Assembly (NCBI GenBank): GCA_033239005.1
Contig: BSQZ01000005.1
Coordinates: 14,137,501 to 14,201,500 of the forward strand
Direction: 5' to 3'
DNA length: 64,000 nt
From: Lamellibrachia satsuma
Lineage: Eukaryota; Annelida; Polychaeta; Sabellida; Siboglinidae
Both the position numbers and the translations under genes were made by a program. Every line of letters starts with the position of its first letter. The first letter of the stretch is position 1. A model generated the notes under the pieces. It searched no databases. It was not told where the DNA came from and saw only the letters and a list, made by a program, of their open reading frames with translations. Positions 62,701-64,000 of the stretch are shown here, one piece after another.

Positions 62701-63568
62701 CCGGTTTCATTTTGCACGATGCAGCAAAAAATAGAATTGAAATCTGATATTGATATTATAAAAAGATCATACGCTGGTTTAGTTCATGACACAGCTTTTG
62801 ACCCAGTAAACTACACAGGTGTGAACCCACACGGCCACTGTACCACATGGCCATTGCACCACATGGCTATTACCCTTCCAAGGACAATAAGCCAAATTAC
62901 CCACTGATGCAAATTTTTCATTAGACAATGATCACCATAAAACAGTTACCTAAAAAGTGGTTTGTCTAGAGGCTAGAGCATGCGCCATTAATCATTAATA
63001 TCTCTTACTGTTTGGCTGTACAGACGATCCAGTACAGCTACTACTGGACTCTGTGACACGTGTGGTTTTGCATGCTTCCTGGTTACAGTAAGACAACAGA
63101 TTTTGTTCGGAGCAAAAACCGAATTCCTCAGAAACTCTAGCTCAGTGGTGCATCAAAGCAAAGGTTTGGGCAATCTTGAAAATCACTGTACAATTGCAAG
63201 CGGTGGCATATCTGAGGCAAGCATACCCACCCATTAATTCACCAGGCTACCATGTAGTGATATGACAACAGGTGGGATATGACAAAAAGTTAAGTCAAAG
63301 AGGCAGTGGCCCAATGTTCCCCCAAACATCACTTTTCCCAAGTCACCAAACAGGTGGATGAGACTGTTGAGAAGCCCAGAGGGAAACACAAGATGAAGAA
63401 TAAGAAAACAGTTTGTTTCAACGTTGGCCCTGTAATGAACACTATACACAGTAAACACTGGCATTGTGAGTAATATGATGCCAATGACAGACATCCACAG
63501 GGCGACTTACCAGAGAGACACCAGGGCTCGGGCTCGTGCAGGTTGGGACAGGAGTATGACCAAGACAT
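13509..63568 (-). CDS. Phosphoinositide-specific phospholipase C, delta type (20 coding exons)
   Basis: The product hydrolyses PIP2 to IP3 and diacylglycerol at the inner plasma membrane in a calcium-dependent way. The joined minus-strand exons are 63511-63568, 53007-53159, 33812-33897, 26298-26449, 25316-25445, 24414-24532, 22715-22781, 22321-22411, 22006-22123, 21145-21230, 20753-20873, 20420-20505, 19832-19914, 18318-18528, 17705-17884, 16709-16816, 15158-15222, 14358-14493, 13921-14070 and 13509-13591. They total 2283 nt and 760 residues, close to the usual size of PLC-delta enzymes. Order: PH (about 24-140), EF-hands (150-285), X box (about 297-440), acidic X-Y linker (about 455-510), Y box (about 515-630), C2 (635-755). 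Catalytic and calcium-site residues match the family: H323, N324, E353, D355, H368, E402; substrate-site K450, K452, S528, R555. There are no SH2/SH3 or C-terminal extensions, which argues against gamma, beta, epsilon or eta. The delta isoform number cannot be assigned. All 19 junctions keep phase; exon 1 is the least certain. Confidence 0.95.
13921..14070 (-). CDS. PLC exon 19 (C2 domain, second part)
   Basis: Acceptor gtttttgcag, donor ccagGTGAGT. It encodes [20 protein letters not shown] then [19 protein letters not shown], the FxPVW and VxDYD-like C2 blocks. Confidence 0.95.
14358..14493 (-). CDS. PLC exon 18 (C2 domain, first part)
   Basis: Acceptor cttgcag, donor aacgGTGACT. It encodes [20 protein letters not shown] then [10 protein letters not shown], matching the C2 pattern VISGxQLP...DPYVxVE. 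The calcium-loop Asp (in ILDPYVKV) is present. Confidence 0.95.
14660..14808. repeat. Minisatellite, 31-bp unit x5 (PLC intron 17)
   Basis: Units of ttgtggagtggtgtacataa plus actatatataa are nearly identical, suggesting recent expansion. Confidence 0.95.
15055..15082. repeat. (TA)n microsatellite
   Basis: About 14 ta units upstream of PLC exon 17's donor. Confidence 0.9.
15158..15222 (-). CDS. PLC exon 17 (Y-C2 junction)
   Basis: Acceptor ggttacttacag, donor taaggGTAAGT. It encodes [20 protein letters not shown] and VR, leading into the first C2 strand. Confidence 0.93.
15417..16586. repeat. 17-bp minisatellite with 170-bp higher-order repeat
   Basis: Units of atacagcaaggactaac repeat about 68 times in PLC intron 16. 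The variant agggttaatata recurs exactly 170 bp apart (15501, 15671, 15841, 16011), with the same order of variants between. This shows four copies of a 10-unit higher-order repeat. The 3' third lacks this order. Confidence 0.95.
16709..16816 (-). CDS. PLC exon 16 (Y box end)
   Basis: Acceptor ccttcctgtttcag, donor gatgGTAAAC. It encodes [20 protein letters not shown] and [15 protein letters not shown], the conserved C-terminal end of the Y box (NG-CGYxLKP). Confidence 0.95.
17347..17704. repeat. 62-bp minisatellite copying the PLC exon 15 end and GC donor
   Basis: On minus each unit reads aactacagccccctgccaga, then tag, then gcaagtacccc and a CACC/ACT-rich stretch. The first part copies the exon's own aactacaaccctctgcc...ccagatag with an 18-nt gap. 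Copies end at 62-bp steps (tac at 17389, 17451, 17513, 17575; then 17637 and 17698). Most keep gGCAAGTacc; one reads ggaatacc. Confidence 0.95.
17705..17884 (-). CDS. PLC exon 15 (Y box)
   Basis: Acceptor ctttcag, donor gatagGCAAGTACC, a GC-AG intron. It encodes [20 protein letters not shown] and later [18 protein letters not shown], with S528, R555 and Y557. The GC donor is required by phase (G+TG gives Val581) and no GT alternative fits. A 62-bp array derived from the exon end follows directly. Confidence 0.95.
18040..18310 (+). mobile_element. CR1-like LINE 3' fragment
   Basis: It reads cacttgagaccagaacatta, then agaagtttttaatatagtga, and later aatatgtttaaaaataaaat and ttggactcttgataacccag, matching the 3' end of the other CR1-like copies with many changes and a small internal deletion. 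It lies in PLC intron 14 next to the donor. Confidence 0.8.
18318..18528 (-). CDS. PLC exon 14 (X-Y linker)
   Basis: Acceptor cctggctgtag, donor gagctGTAAGT. It encodes [20 protein letters not shown], a strongly acidic linker, then a basic stretch, then [20 protein letters not shown], the start of the Y box. Acidic X-Y linkers are known to autoinhibit PLC enzymes. A LINE fragment ends about 30 nt downstream of the donor. Confidence 0.95.
18690..19230. repeat. 53-bp minisatellite x10
   Basis: Units of gagaccatagaagtatcatg plus tgtttagaacagccttgtgt plus gcaacaaatcaat sit at exact 53-bp steps (18698, 18751, 18804, 18857...). In the second half the variants tgtgttt and tgtcttt alternate, making a 106-bp dimer. 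Confidence 0.95.
19235..19432. repeat. 43-44-bp minisatellite x4.5
   Basis: Units of tggtatttcatcaaaaaggc aggtatgcagggtcgaggg repeat at 19235, 19279, 19322, 19366 and 19410, directly following the 53-bp array. Confidence 0.95.
19832..19914 (-). CDS. PLC exon 13 (X box end)
   Basis: Acceptor ctgagacgag (weak pyrimidine tract), donor caagGTGGGA. It encodes [20 protein letters not shown] and LKKKVIIK, ending in the substrate-site lysine K450. I chose this acceptor because it restores ILGDLLY as in the family and keeps phase. Confidence 0.88.
20070..20224. repeat. 18-bp minisatellite x9
   Basis: Unit actgcactacaaaactgt, nearly perfect, in PLC intron 12. Confidence 0.95.
20340..20412. repeat. 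27-bp repeat x3 beside the PLC exon 12 donor
   Basis: Units like ccacaagagttcatggagtc lie within 10 nt of the exon 12 donor. Confidence 0.75.
20420..20505 (-). CDS. PLC exon 12 (X box)
   Basis: Acceptor gtggtgttatag, donor ttggtgGTATCC. It encodes [20 protein letters not shown] with E402, then KHLHEILG. Three 27-bp units lie right after the donor, in the intron. Confidence 0.94.
20603..20711. repeat. 11-bp repeat x10
   Basis: Unit ttcactgctgc is perfect over about 105 bp, about 40 bp from exon 11. Confidence 0.95.
20753..20873 (-). CDS. PLC exon 11 (X box)
   Basis: Acceptor ttgtcgacag, donor tcagaGTAAGT. It encodes [20 protein letters not shown] with D355 and catalytic H368, then [12 protein letters not shown]. 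Confidence 0.96.
21145..21230 (-). CDS. PLC exon 10 (X box)
   Basis: Acceptor gttgtgttacag, donor gaatGTGAGC. It encodes [20 protein letters not shown] and GCRCVE, ending with calcium-site E353. Confidence 0.95.
21620..22005. repeat. 39-bp minisatellite copying the PLC exon 9 donor
   Basis: On minus the units read gtatgtcaccatcctcattg then cattgtcaccatcctacac. They adjoin the true donor acacGTACGTcacc, so each unit recreates acacGTATGTcacc. There are about 10 copies at 39-bp steps; the first step is 36 bp. No stop occurs in the exon 9 frame across the array. Confidence 0.95.
22006..22123 (-). CDS. PLC exon 9 (X box start, catalytic His)
   Basis: Acceptor ggtttgtcgcag, donor aacacGTACGT. It encodes [15 protein letters not shown] and then [17 protein letters not shown], with catalytic H323 and N324. 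The intron starts inside a 39-bp array whose every unit repeats a donor-like cacGTATGTcacc in the same phase. Confidence 0.95.
22321..22411 (-). CDS. PLC exon 8
   Basis: Acceptor ccattgacag, donor gatgGTGAGC. It encodes [20 protein letters not shown] and on to MSIDG, matching the linker before the X box. Residue 286 Gly is split with exon 9. Confidence 0.9.
22715..22781 (-). CDS. PLC exon 7
   Basis: Acceptor tttttgacag, donor gaggatGTAAGT. It encodes [20 protein letters not shown] (residues 234 onward), the third helical segment of the EF region (family pattern: xLxxFLxxEQ). Confidence 0.9.
22985..24228. repeat. 48-bp minisatellite, about 26 copies
   Basis: Units of catacttgtgaccttgtctt attaacatccattaattcca acttccaa fill most of PLC intron 6. 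Variants with actgtcaa recur at multiples of 48 bp. The end near 24.0-24.2 kb is the most diverged. Confidence 0.95.
24414..24532 (-). CDS. PLC exon 6 (EF-hand 2, atypical)
   Basis: Acceptor ggctttgaag, donor gataaGTACGT. Residues 194-232 include [20 protein letters not shown] then [18 protein letters not shown]. The lysine-rich insert KSQKKKGED lengthens the second loop relative to usual PLC-delta, so normal calcium binding there is doubtful. Confidence 0.87.
24846..25295. repeat. 18-19-bp minisatellite, about 24 copies
   Basis: Unit acatctaacgtcaccccc, with acctaac and aactaac variants, in PLC intron 5 ending about 20 bp from exon 5. Confidence 0.93.
25316..25445 (-). CDS. PLC exon 5 (EF-hand 1)
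   Basis: Acceptor ctggagatag, donor ccagGTAAGT. It holds a canonical EF-hand loop [12 protein letters not shown] (residues 160-171), with Asp/Asn at loop positions 1, 3 and 5 and Glu at 12. Confidence 0.93.
25571..25742. repeat. 40-bp repeat x4
   Basis: Units gagtatctatctctacttga tggtaatataatctattcat at 25571, 25611, 25651 and 25691, in PLC intron 4. Confidence 0.95.
26172..26244. repeat. 14-bp repeat x5
   Basis: Unit ataacataacaatt, perfect, about 50 bp downstream of the PLC exon 4 donor. Confidence 0.93.
26298..26449 (-). CDS. PLC exon 4 (PH domain, end)
   Basis: Acceptor gttgtttgcag, donor gagATGTATCC cut after GAGAT. It encodes [20 protein letters not shown] and the C-terminal helix [10 protein letters not shown]. 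The joined codon AT+G gives Met150, leading into WIKSLF of exon 5. A 24-bp repeat runs directly into the acceptor region. Confidence 0.93.
26458..26566. repeat. 12/24-bp repeat abutting the PLC exon 4 acceptor
   Basis: Alternating acacaagtgtca and acacacatgtca units. On minus they form a T-rich ttgacacttgtgttgacatg stretch that supplies the sequence just before the exon 4 acceptor gttgtttgcag. Confidence 0.92.
26567..27345. other. PLC intron 3 and upstream of the nested gene; no gene seen
   Basis: No further exon or repeat is visible. The plus strand from about 27270 would hold the promoter and 5' UTR of the nested gene; I see no clear TATA box. Confidence 0.4.
27346..28170 (+). CDS. Nested gene exon 1
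   Basis: ATG at 27346 and 275 codons, ending gaagaaacg|gtgagtcaa. It carries the N-terminal membrane segment ([17 protein letters not shown]) and the whole soluble domain. Reading past the donor gives only 11 more codons before tga at 28204-28206, which would make a shorter protein without the C-terminal anchor. Confidence 0.85.
27346..31088 (+). CDS. Unrecognised two-membrane-segment protein, nested antisense in PLC intron 3 (2 exons)
   Basis: Exons 27346-28170 and 30954-31088 join in phase 0 (acg|gtgagt to cttacag|acc), giving 319 residues. The start has a strong context (aagATGG). A hydrophobic N-terminal segment covers residues about 9-30 and a C-terminal one about 280-300 ([17 protein letters not shown]), followed by a basic tail KQQLRK. 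The middle, about 250 residues, has two N-glycosylation sequons (N134, N249) and cysteines at 77, 86, 126, 146 and 230, which suits an extracellular or lumenal domain held by two membrane anchors. This is inference. I do not recognise the family and propose no function. Codon use looks ordinary for a host gene, and the intron proves it is not a retrocopy. The intron holds a MITE-like element, a long (TA)n and a 27-bp array repeating the acceptor. Confidence 0.8.
28225..29166. mobile_element. MITE-like element with terminal inverted repeats
   Basis: The left end tgtaggggaaggctgttaga and the right end, read on minus, tgtaggggaaggcagtggtt both continue to tgagcca. This makes inverted ends of about 28 bp around 942 bp without a coding frame. 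Internal gtggctcaacttaccccaca-like blocks recur. I could not find a clean target duplication, so the superfamily is open. Confidence 0.6.
29482..29586. repeat. (TA)n microsatellite with a CAACAA interruption
   Basis: ta dinucleotides at 29486-29506 and 29525-29586, separated by a caacaacaacaa block. Confidence 0.95.
29696..30953 (+). repeat. 27-bp minisatellite repeating a splice acceptor
   Basis: The unit acctactccccatgtgtttt cttacag repeats about 46 times, with 24-28-bp length variants, and ends exactly at the nested gene's exon 2. Every unit contains a pyrimidine-rich tract plus cttacag, like the true acceptor, and the first bases of exon 2. All three plus frames are open across it, including 29667-31088 in the frame of exon 2. 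Confidence 0.96.
30954..31088 (+). CDS. Nested gene exon 2
   Basis: Follows acceptor tgttttcttacag. It encodes [20 protein letters not shown] then a short tail and tag at 31086-31088. The same acceptor block is repeated every 27 bp upstream; starts at 30927, 30900 and 30873 would be in frame and would add 9, 18 or 27 residues. Confidence 0.82.
   Translation, partial: TYSPMCIWVITLVSVFLFTGALFVWDQICFMNTMHTLAKQQLRK
31170..32050. repeat. 18-bp minisatellite, about 49 copies
   Basis: Unit gtgcagtgggacaaacag with gatgcag and gtgctgtg variants. It starts about 80 bp after the nested gene's stop, so it may lie in its 3' UTR. Variant order is shared between 31310-31560 and 31620-31900 (both start gcagtggaacaaatagggtg or similar), which suggests a segmental duplication within the array. 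Long frames on both strands (up to 350 codons) are artefacts. Confidence 0.95.
32060..32385 (+). mobile_element. CR1-like LINE 3' fragment with internal deletion
   Basis: It matches the 3' coding end (aagagaccttagttacgaaa) and 3' tail (ccaatggcttccttgtccac) of the other CR1-like copies. The segment between ggttggacatgagaaa and gactctcgataag is deleted. It ends with cttgttaaat repeated twice, the terminal repeat of this family. Confidence 0.88.
32489..32731 (+). CDS. Possible small ORF, 80 codons
   Basis: It opens [20 protein letters not shown], an acidic start, and ends with a hydrophobic stretch ([13 protein letters not shown]). It is not part of an array and reads as ordinary protein, but there is no recognised family, no exon partner and no transcript evidence. 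It could be a small gene, an exon or chance. It lies downstream of the nested gene on the same strand. Confidence 0.25.
   Translation: MTEEQQTEDNAANTETEPSTELRHEEEVWEQAYTGTGQRKLATLAQQILKTVVQVIPHLTECKPVKTILIVLNILKAASC
33265..33270 (+). promoter_or_regulatory. Candidate poly(A) signal for the nested gene
   Basis: First plus-strand AATAAA I found after the nested gene's stop, about 2.2 kb away. If used, the 3' UTR would contain the 18-bp array and the LINE fragment. Confidence 0.2.
33812..33897 (-). CDS. PLC exon 3 (PH domain, middle)
   Basis: Acceptor ctttctccag, donor aagGTGAGC. Residues 71-99 read [12 protein letters not shown] and onward, matching the IxDIxEIRxG strand of PLC PH domains. 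Phase 2 at entry and 0 at exit fit both neighbours. Confidence 0.92.
34084..34107. repeat. Perfect 24-bp palindrome
   Basis: catgtacagtat is followed directly by its reverse complement. Part of the block (agtatatactgtacatggca) is also present about 37 bp earlier as a direct copy. Confidence 0.9.
34146..34275 (-). mobile_element. SINE 3' part, truncated
   Basis: From ggtaaaggtaagttcttata through gccatctcaacttctctggg it matches 58905-59035, the 3' half of the tRNA-derived SINE there. The tRNA-like head is missing. Confidence 0.75.
34527..34626. repeat. 20-bp minisatellite, left part
   Basis: Unit catgatgagacaagaccaca x5. It is the left portion of the array continuing at 36232, split by the hAT-like element 34627-36231. 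Confidence 0.93.
34627..36231. mobile_element. Non-autonomous hAT-like element inserted in a minisatellite
   Basis: The left end reads cagggttgactgaattactt and the right end, on minus, gaagggttggcatgtaaaga. The ends share agggttg as a short inverted repeat, followed by subterminal runs of acttgagtaaaagtaa and similar on both sides. The 8 bp gacaagac flanks both sides (34619-34626 and 36232-36239), the size expected for hAT. Because the host array contains gacaagac in each unit the duplication is less informative, but the element interrupts the array cleanly. No transposase is visible inside. Confidence 0.75.
36232..37410. repeat. 20-bp minisatellite, right part
   Basis: Unit cacatgagaacacaagacca with catgatgaga, catgaggaca and caggaggaga variants, about 58 copies. 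gatgaga and gagaaca variants dominate the left half, gaggaca and gaggaga the right half. Confidence 0.95.
37450..37616. repeat. 15-bp repeat in 45-bp higher-order units
   Basis: catgcccactaactc, catgcctactaacac and catgccccctagctc occur in that order about three times. Confidence 0.93.
37617..38095. other. Coding-like remnant of unknown origin
   Basis: On minus, 37869-38057 reads like protein ([20 protein letters not shown] and on to [16 protein letters not shown]) and continues in a second frame toward 37675. It may be a decayed mobile-element ORF; I do not recognise it and see no splice sites. Confidence 0.3.
38096..38160. repeat. (GT)n/(GCGT)n microsatellite
   Basis: gt repeats followed by about 11 gcgt units. 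It lies at the left edge of the 21-bp array that resumes at 42850. Confidence 0.95.
38737..40474 (-). pseudogene. LINE ORF2, reverse transcriptase and C-terminal region
   Basis: [71 protein letters not shown], then FADD with a stop shortly before and another right after (39535-39590), then the region through LIRAGYT. At least four breaks make it inactive. Confidence 0.9.
40767..41583 (-). pseudogene. LINE ORF2, AP-like endonuclease
   Basis: Two frames joined by a frameshift near 41345: [20 protein letters not shown], then [22 protein letters not shown] and [13 protein letters not shown]. The GDFN and SDH motifs are the family's catalytic blocks. Confidence 0.88.
41590..42411 (-). pseudogene. 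LINE ORF1 with esterase-like domain
   Basis: Reads [30 protein letters not shown] and [15 protein letters not shown]. These match the GDS block I, the Gly block and the GTND-like block of SGNH hydrolases found in CR1 ORF1 proteins. The frame ends near 41797 with a shift; sequence to 41590 continues in other frames. Confidence 0.75.
42850..43680. repeat. 21-bp minisatellite, about 39 copies
   Basis: Unit acacgtgtgtgtacagtgtag. 21 bp keeps all frames open on both strands (up to 318 codons on minus). It is continuous in type with 38160-38175 across the inserted element. Confidence 0.95.
43979..44705. repeat. 38-bp minisatellite x19
   Basis: Units taggtgcagtcttgtggtct accagaccaatgtgtctg with accagacc/acctgacc and gtacag/gtgcag variants. 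Confidence 0.95.
44950..45100. repeat. 50-bp repeat x3
   Basis: gatggttgataggagttggt starts at 44961, 45011 and 45061. Confidence 0.92.
45440..46452. repeat. 37-bp minisatellite with 148-bp higher-order repeat
   Basis: Units ttagagcttcccccagtact ttgtggccagcaggccc, about 27 copies. Between 45600 and 46200 four monomer types follow in fixed order, with identical 67-codon frames starting at 45616, 45764, 45912 and 46060, exactly 148 bp apart. Confidence 0.95.
46453..48339. other. No gene seen (PLC intron 2)
   Basis: Unique-looking sequence with no exon, array or element I can identify. Confidence 0.45.
48340..48622. repeat. 22-bp minisatellite x13
   Basis: Unit gtgatctgtacttgttcctt gt with small changes. 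Confidence 0.93.
48775..49098. repeat. 16-bp minisatellite x20
   Basis: Unit gcatgggcacatggct. As 16 is not a multiple of three, each frame cycles through 16 residues every 48 bp, giving long overlapping frames on both strands that are artefacts. A short ggct run precedes it at 48696-48717. Confidence 0.95.
49392..49955. repeat. 43-bp minisatellite x13
   Basis: Unit aatatgtgtgatactcgtgg ctgtgactgagtaccaaaca ttc, with cgtgg, catgg and ttgg variants. Confidence 0.95.
50515..50745. repeat. 11/22-bp minisatellite
   Basis: catgtcatagc, cgtgtcagagc and ctgtgtcagaac-type units, about 20 in all. Confidence 0.9.
50753..50783. repeat. (CAGA)n tail of the adjoining LINE
   Basis: About seven caga units. 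On minus this is (TCTG)n directly following the 3' end of the LINE at 50784-52015, as expected for a LINE 3' tail. Confidence 0.9.
50784..52015 (-). mobile_element. LINE of a second family, 5'-truncated
   Basis: Minus reads [53 protein letters not shown], then YADDTSLVS (near 51500), then [18 protein letters not shown] and [18 protein letters not shown]. These are jockey/CR1-superfamily reverse transcriptase blocks, but the sequence is clearly different from the CR1-like family elsewhere in the window. It is cut off at about 52015 by a ca-rich stretch. A 41-bp triplication at 51567-51690 breaks the frame. Confidence 0.85.
51567..51690. repeat. 41-bp triplication inside the LINE
   Basis: gaggacctagtattgagcct starts at 51567, 51608 and 51649. 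The unit covers the codons for [10 protein letters not shown], and 41 bp shifts the frame. Confidence 0.93.
52255..52375. repeat. 39-bp repeat x3
   Basis: Units ataggcagtgggtgtgggag aatgcaatggtgtgacc. Confidence 0.9.
52590..52805. repeat. Pyrimidine-rich repeat, about 28-32 bp
   Basis: ctgcctgcctccctcctacc and ccatcctgcc units, about seven. Plus is almost all C/T and A. Confidence 0.85.
53007..53159 (-). CDS. PLC exon 2 (PH domain, first part)
   Basis: Between acceptor ttatttgtag and donor aaagGTCAGT. It encodes residues 21-70, including the basic patch [16 protein letters not shown]35, R37 and R45 line up with PIP2-binding K30, K32 and R40 of the well-studied mammalian enzyme; Trp36 is replaced by Ala. 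A 27-bp array begins about 35 nt upstream of the acceptor. Confidence 0.92.
53195..53820. repeat. 27-bp minisatellite upstream of the PLC exon 2 acceptor
   Basis: Unit cacacaggtaaacataactt atactgc, about 23 copies with insertions of caaaag in three of them. It starts about 35 nt from the exon 2 acceptor. On minus each unit contains a cctgtgtggcag acceptor-like block; on plus a cacaggtaaac donor-like block. Confidence 0.95.
53985..54515. repeat. 52-bp minisatellite x10
   Basis: Units aacatgactccggcagtgat atatataaaatgacatggtc attgctaataat. ta length differs by one unit between copies. Confidence 0.95.
54516..55359. other. No gene seen (PLC intron 1)
   Basis: Nothing I can identify. Confidence 0.4.
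55360..55475. repeat. About 22-bp repeat x5
   Basis: Units caaactcaggtgtgtctttc aa, diverged. Confidence 0.85.
55587..55706. repeat. 23-bp repeat x5
   Basis: Unit ggaggtggtccctactcgct gga, identical copies. Confidence 0.95.
55890..56302 (-). mobile_element. tRNA-derived SINE
   Basis: On minus the head reads agctctgtggtcagagcact (A-box-like) and then ggggtcgagtcc (B-box-like) about 30 nt later, with a tRNA-like stem between. The body continues with caccccactttgcctttgtg and agatgagacactaaatccat. The tail end is approximate. Confidence 0.7.
56675..57655. repeat. 41/42-bp minisatellite, about 23 copies
   Basis: Units agcagtacatgccaacttgt gtatctgaatgtgcatgtac at. A gaactgt variant, one base shorter, alternates with the tgcatgt type in irregular order. 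Confidence 0.95.
57656..58880. other. PLC intron 1; only small repeats
   Basis: Contains a 26-bp repeat x3 at 57905-57980 (ccacccctccacctgtgtct) and a 23-bp repeat x7 at 58212-58362 (tacccagtgatagctcaatt gtc). Otherwise no feature. Confidence 0.7.
58905..59245 (-). mobile_element. tRNA-derived SINE (second family)
   Basis: On minus the head at about 59245 reads gcgcgacagcataccggtta (A-box-like region), then ggtttcaaatccc (B-box-like). The body ends with agcgctatataagaacgtac and an acctttaccttttacc tail. A truncated copy lies at 34146-34275. Confidence 0.72.
59705..60122. repeat. 35-bp minisatellite x12
   Basis: Units cttacaggtgtgcacgactc agggttggcaccagt with cacgact, catcact and caccact variants. 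Confidence 0.95.
60123..60671. other. No gene seen; 31-bp repeat x3
   Basis: 60408-60500 repeats catcatgtttacattacatg plus cagagtaaaca three times. No other feature. Confidence 0.6.
60672..61695. repeat. 22-bp minisatellite, about 46 copies
   Basis: Unit tctaccaggtgtatgtcatc at. The last 350 bp mix in a longer variant with an extra attctagt. All long plus frames derive from it. Confidence 0.95.
61745..62672 (+). mobile_element. CR1-like LINE, 5'-truncated
   Basis: Starts inside the reverse transcriptase at [10 protein letters not shown] (near 61775) and reads [27 protein letters not shown] and [17 protein letters not shown], then a stop at 62209-62211 and frame breaks to GYT near 62576. The 3' tail carries ccaatggcttccttgtccac and ends cttgttaaatctt at about 62665. 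It is the most intact copy of this region in the window. Confidence 0.9.
62673..63510. other. PLC intron 1, 5' part; no gene seen
   Basis: No exon-like segment or array is visible here. Confidence 0.4.
63511..63568 (-). CDS. PLC exon 1 (start codon)
   Basis: ATG at 63566-63568 with A at -3. It encodes 19 residues starting [10 protein letters not shown] and ends ctctctG|gtaagtcg. The split codon joins exactly to exon 2 (G+CC, Ala20). It is chosen because the length and phase fit, and because it gives a short N-terminus before the PH domain as in other PLC-delta enzymes. An alternative first exon cannot be excluded. Confidence 0.65.
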
Positions 63569-64000
63569 GGTATGGTGTTAGACTCCTGCACACACACACA
63601 CACACCGTCTGATTGCCATCTAACTTATAAGTTAATATTTCACTCTAGAGCTCTATTGGCTCAAGGTAGGATTACACGTGTTCAAAGTAGACCTGTCATT
63701 AAGGTAAATATGAGCGGCCAGCACAAAGCTTTCATGGCAGAGACATTATGCCTGTTGCTAGACAGCTATTGTTGTATCATAGGCCATGCAAGTCCACATG
63801 CTGGGATTAACACTATGTATAGGCAACAGTCATTTAGAGGAACCAGGCCAATATGGTGTGGAATCGCTAGCCTTGGCTGCTTCAGACTGCTGATGCCACA
63901 ACAACTGCCCACTGTCCACTGAGACAGGACCACAGTGATGAACTGGCTTGATGGCTGTTGAAGATGTGCAATTTTGTCATCAGCAAGTGAACTTGTGTCT
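63569..64000. other. Sequence upstream of the PLC start codon
   Basis: Expected to hold PLC 5' UTR or promoter if exon 1 is correct. A short (CA)n lies at 63589-63605. I see no clear TATA box on minus; a further non-coding 5' exon could lie outside the window. Confidence 0.35.

Overview
This is animal nuclear DNA, not bacterial. The genes have spliceosomal introns (GT-AG and one GC-AG), and the mobile elements are metazoan types: CR1-like LINEs, hAT-like and pogo-like DNA element remnants, and tRNA-derived SINEs. The flavour is that of an invertebrate bilaterian, but the sequence does not let me name a species or phylum.

The window is dominated by one gene on the minus strand, spanning 13509-63568 (about 50 kb). 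I assembled 20 coding exons by hand. Every junction keeps the reading frame, and together they give 2283 nt, a 760-residue phosphoinositide-specific phospholipase C of the delta type. Its order is PH, EF-hands, X box, short acidic linker, Y box, C2. The catalytic residues known from the family are all present (H323, N324, E353, D355, H368, E402). The introns are very long (19 kb between exons 2 and 3, 10 kb between exons 1 and 2).

Inside PLC intron 3, on the opposite strand, lies a second gene of two coding exons (27346-28170 and 30954-31088). It encodes a 319-residue protein with a membrane segment at each end and a cysteine-containing, sequon-bearing middle. I do not recognise the family.

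Region by region: 1-3.4 kb holds a LINE 3' part, a dead hAT transposase and short dispersed repeats. 3.1-6.3 kb holds two minisatellites and a dead pogo-like transposase. 6.3-10.2 kb is nearly featureless. 10.2-12.1 kb is a 20-bp minisatellite. 13.5-26.5 kb carries PLC exons 20 to 4, with a minisatellite in almost every intron. 26.5-33.8 kb is the nested gene and its arrays. 34.5-43.7 kb shows two hAT-like elements inserted in minisatellites, one of them containing a 4-kb CR1-like LINE. 43.9-50.7 kb is mostly arrays. 50.8-52.0 kb is a second type of LINE. 53 kb carries PLC exon 2. 53.2-61.7 kb is arrays plus two tRNA-derived SINEs. 61.7-62.7 kb is another CR1-like LINE, and 63.5 kb carries PLC exon 1.

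By my rough tally about 20 of the 64 kb (near one third) is tandem array, in more than 35 separate families with units of 11-62 bp. The most notable observation is that at least three arrays are built from splice-site sequence: a 27-bp array that repeats the last acceptor of the nested gene, a 39-bp array that repeats the donor of the PLC catalytic exon 9 in the same reading phase, and a 62-bp array that repeats the end of PLC exon 15 with its GC donor. These could give in-frame protein length variants or simply decoy splice sites.
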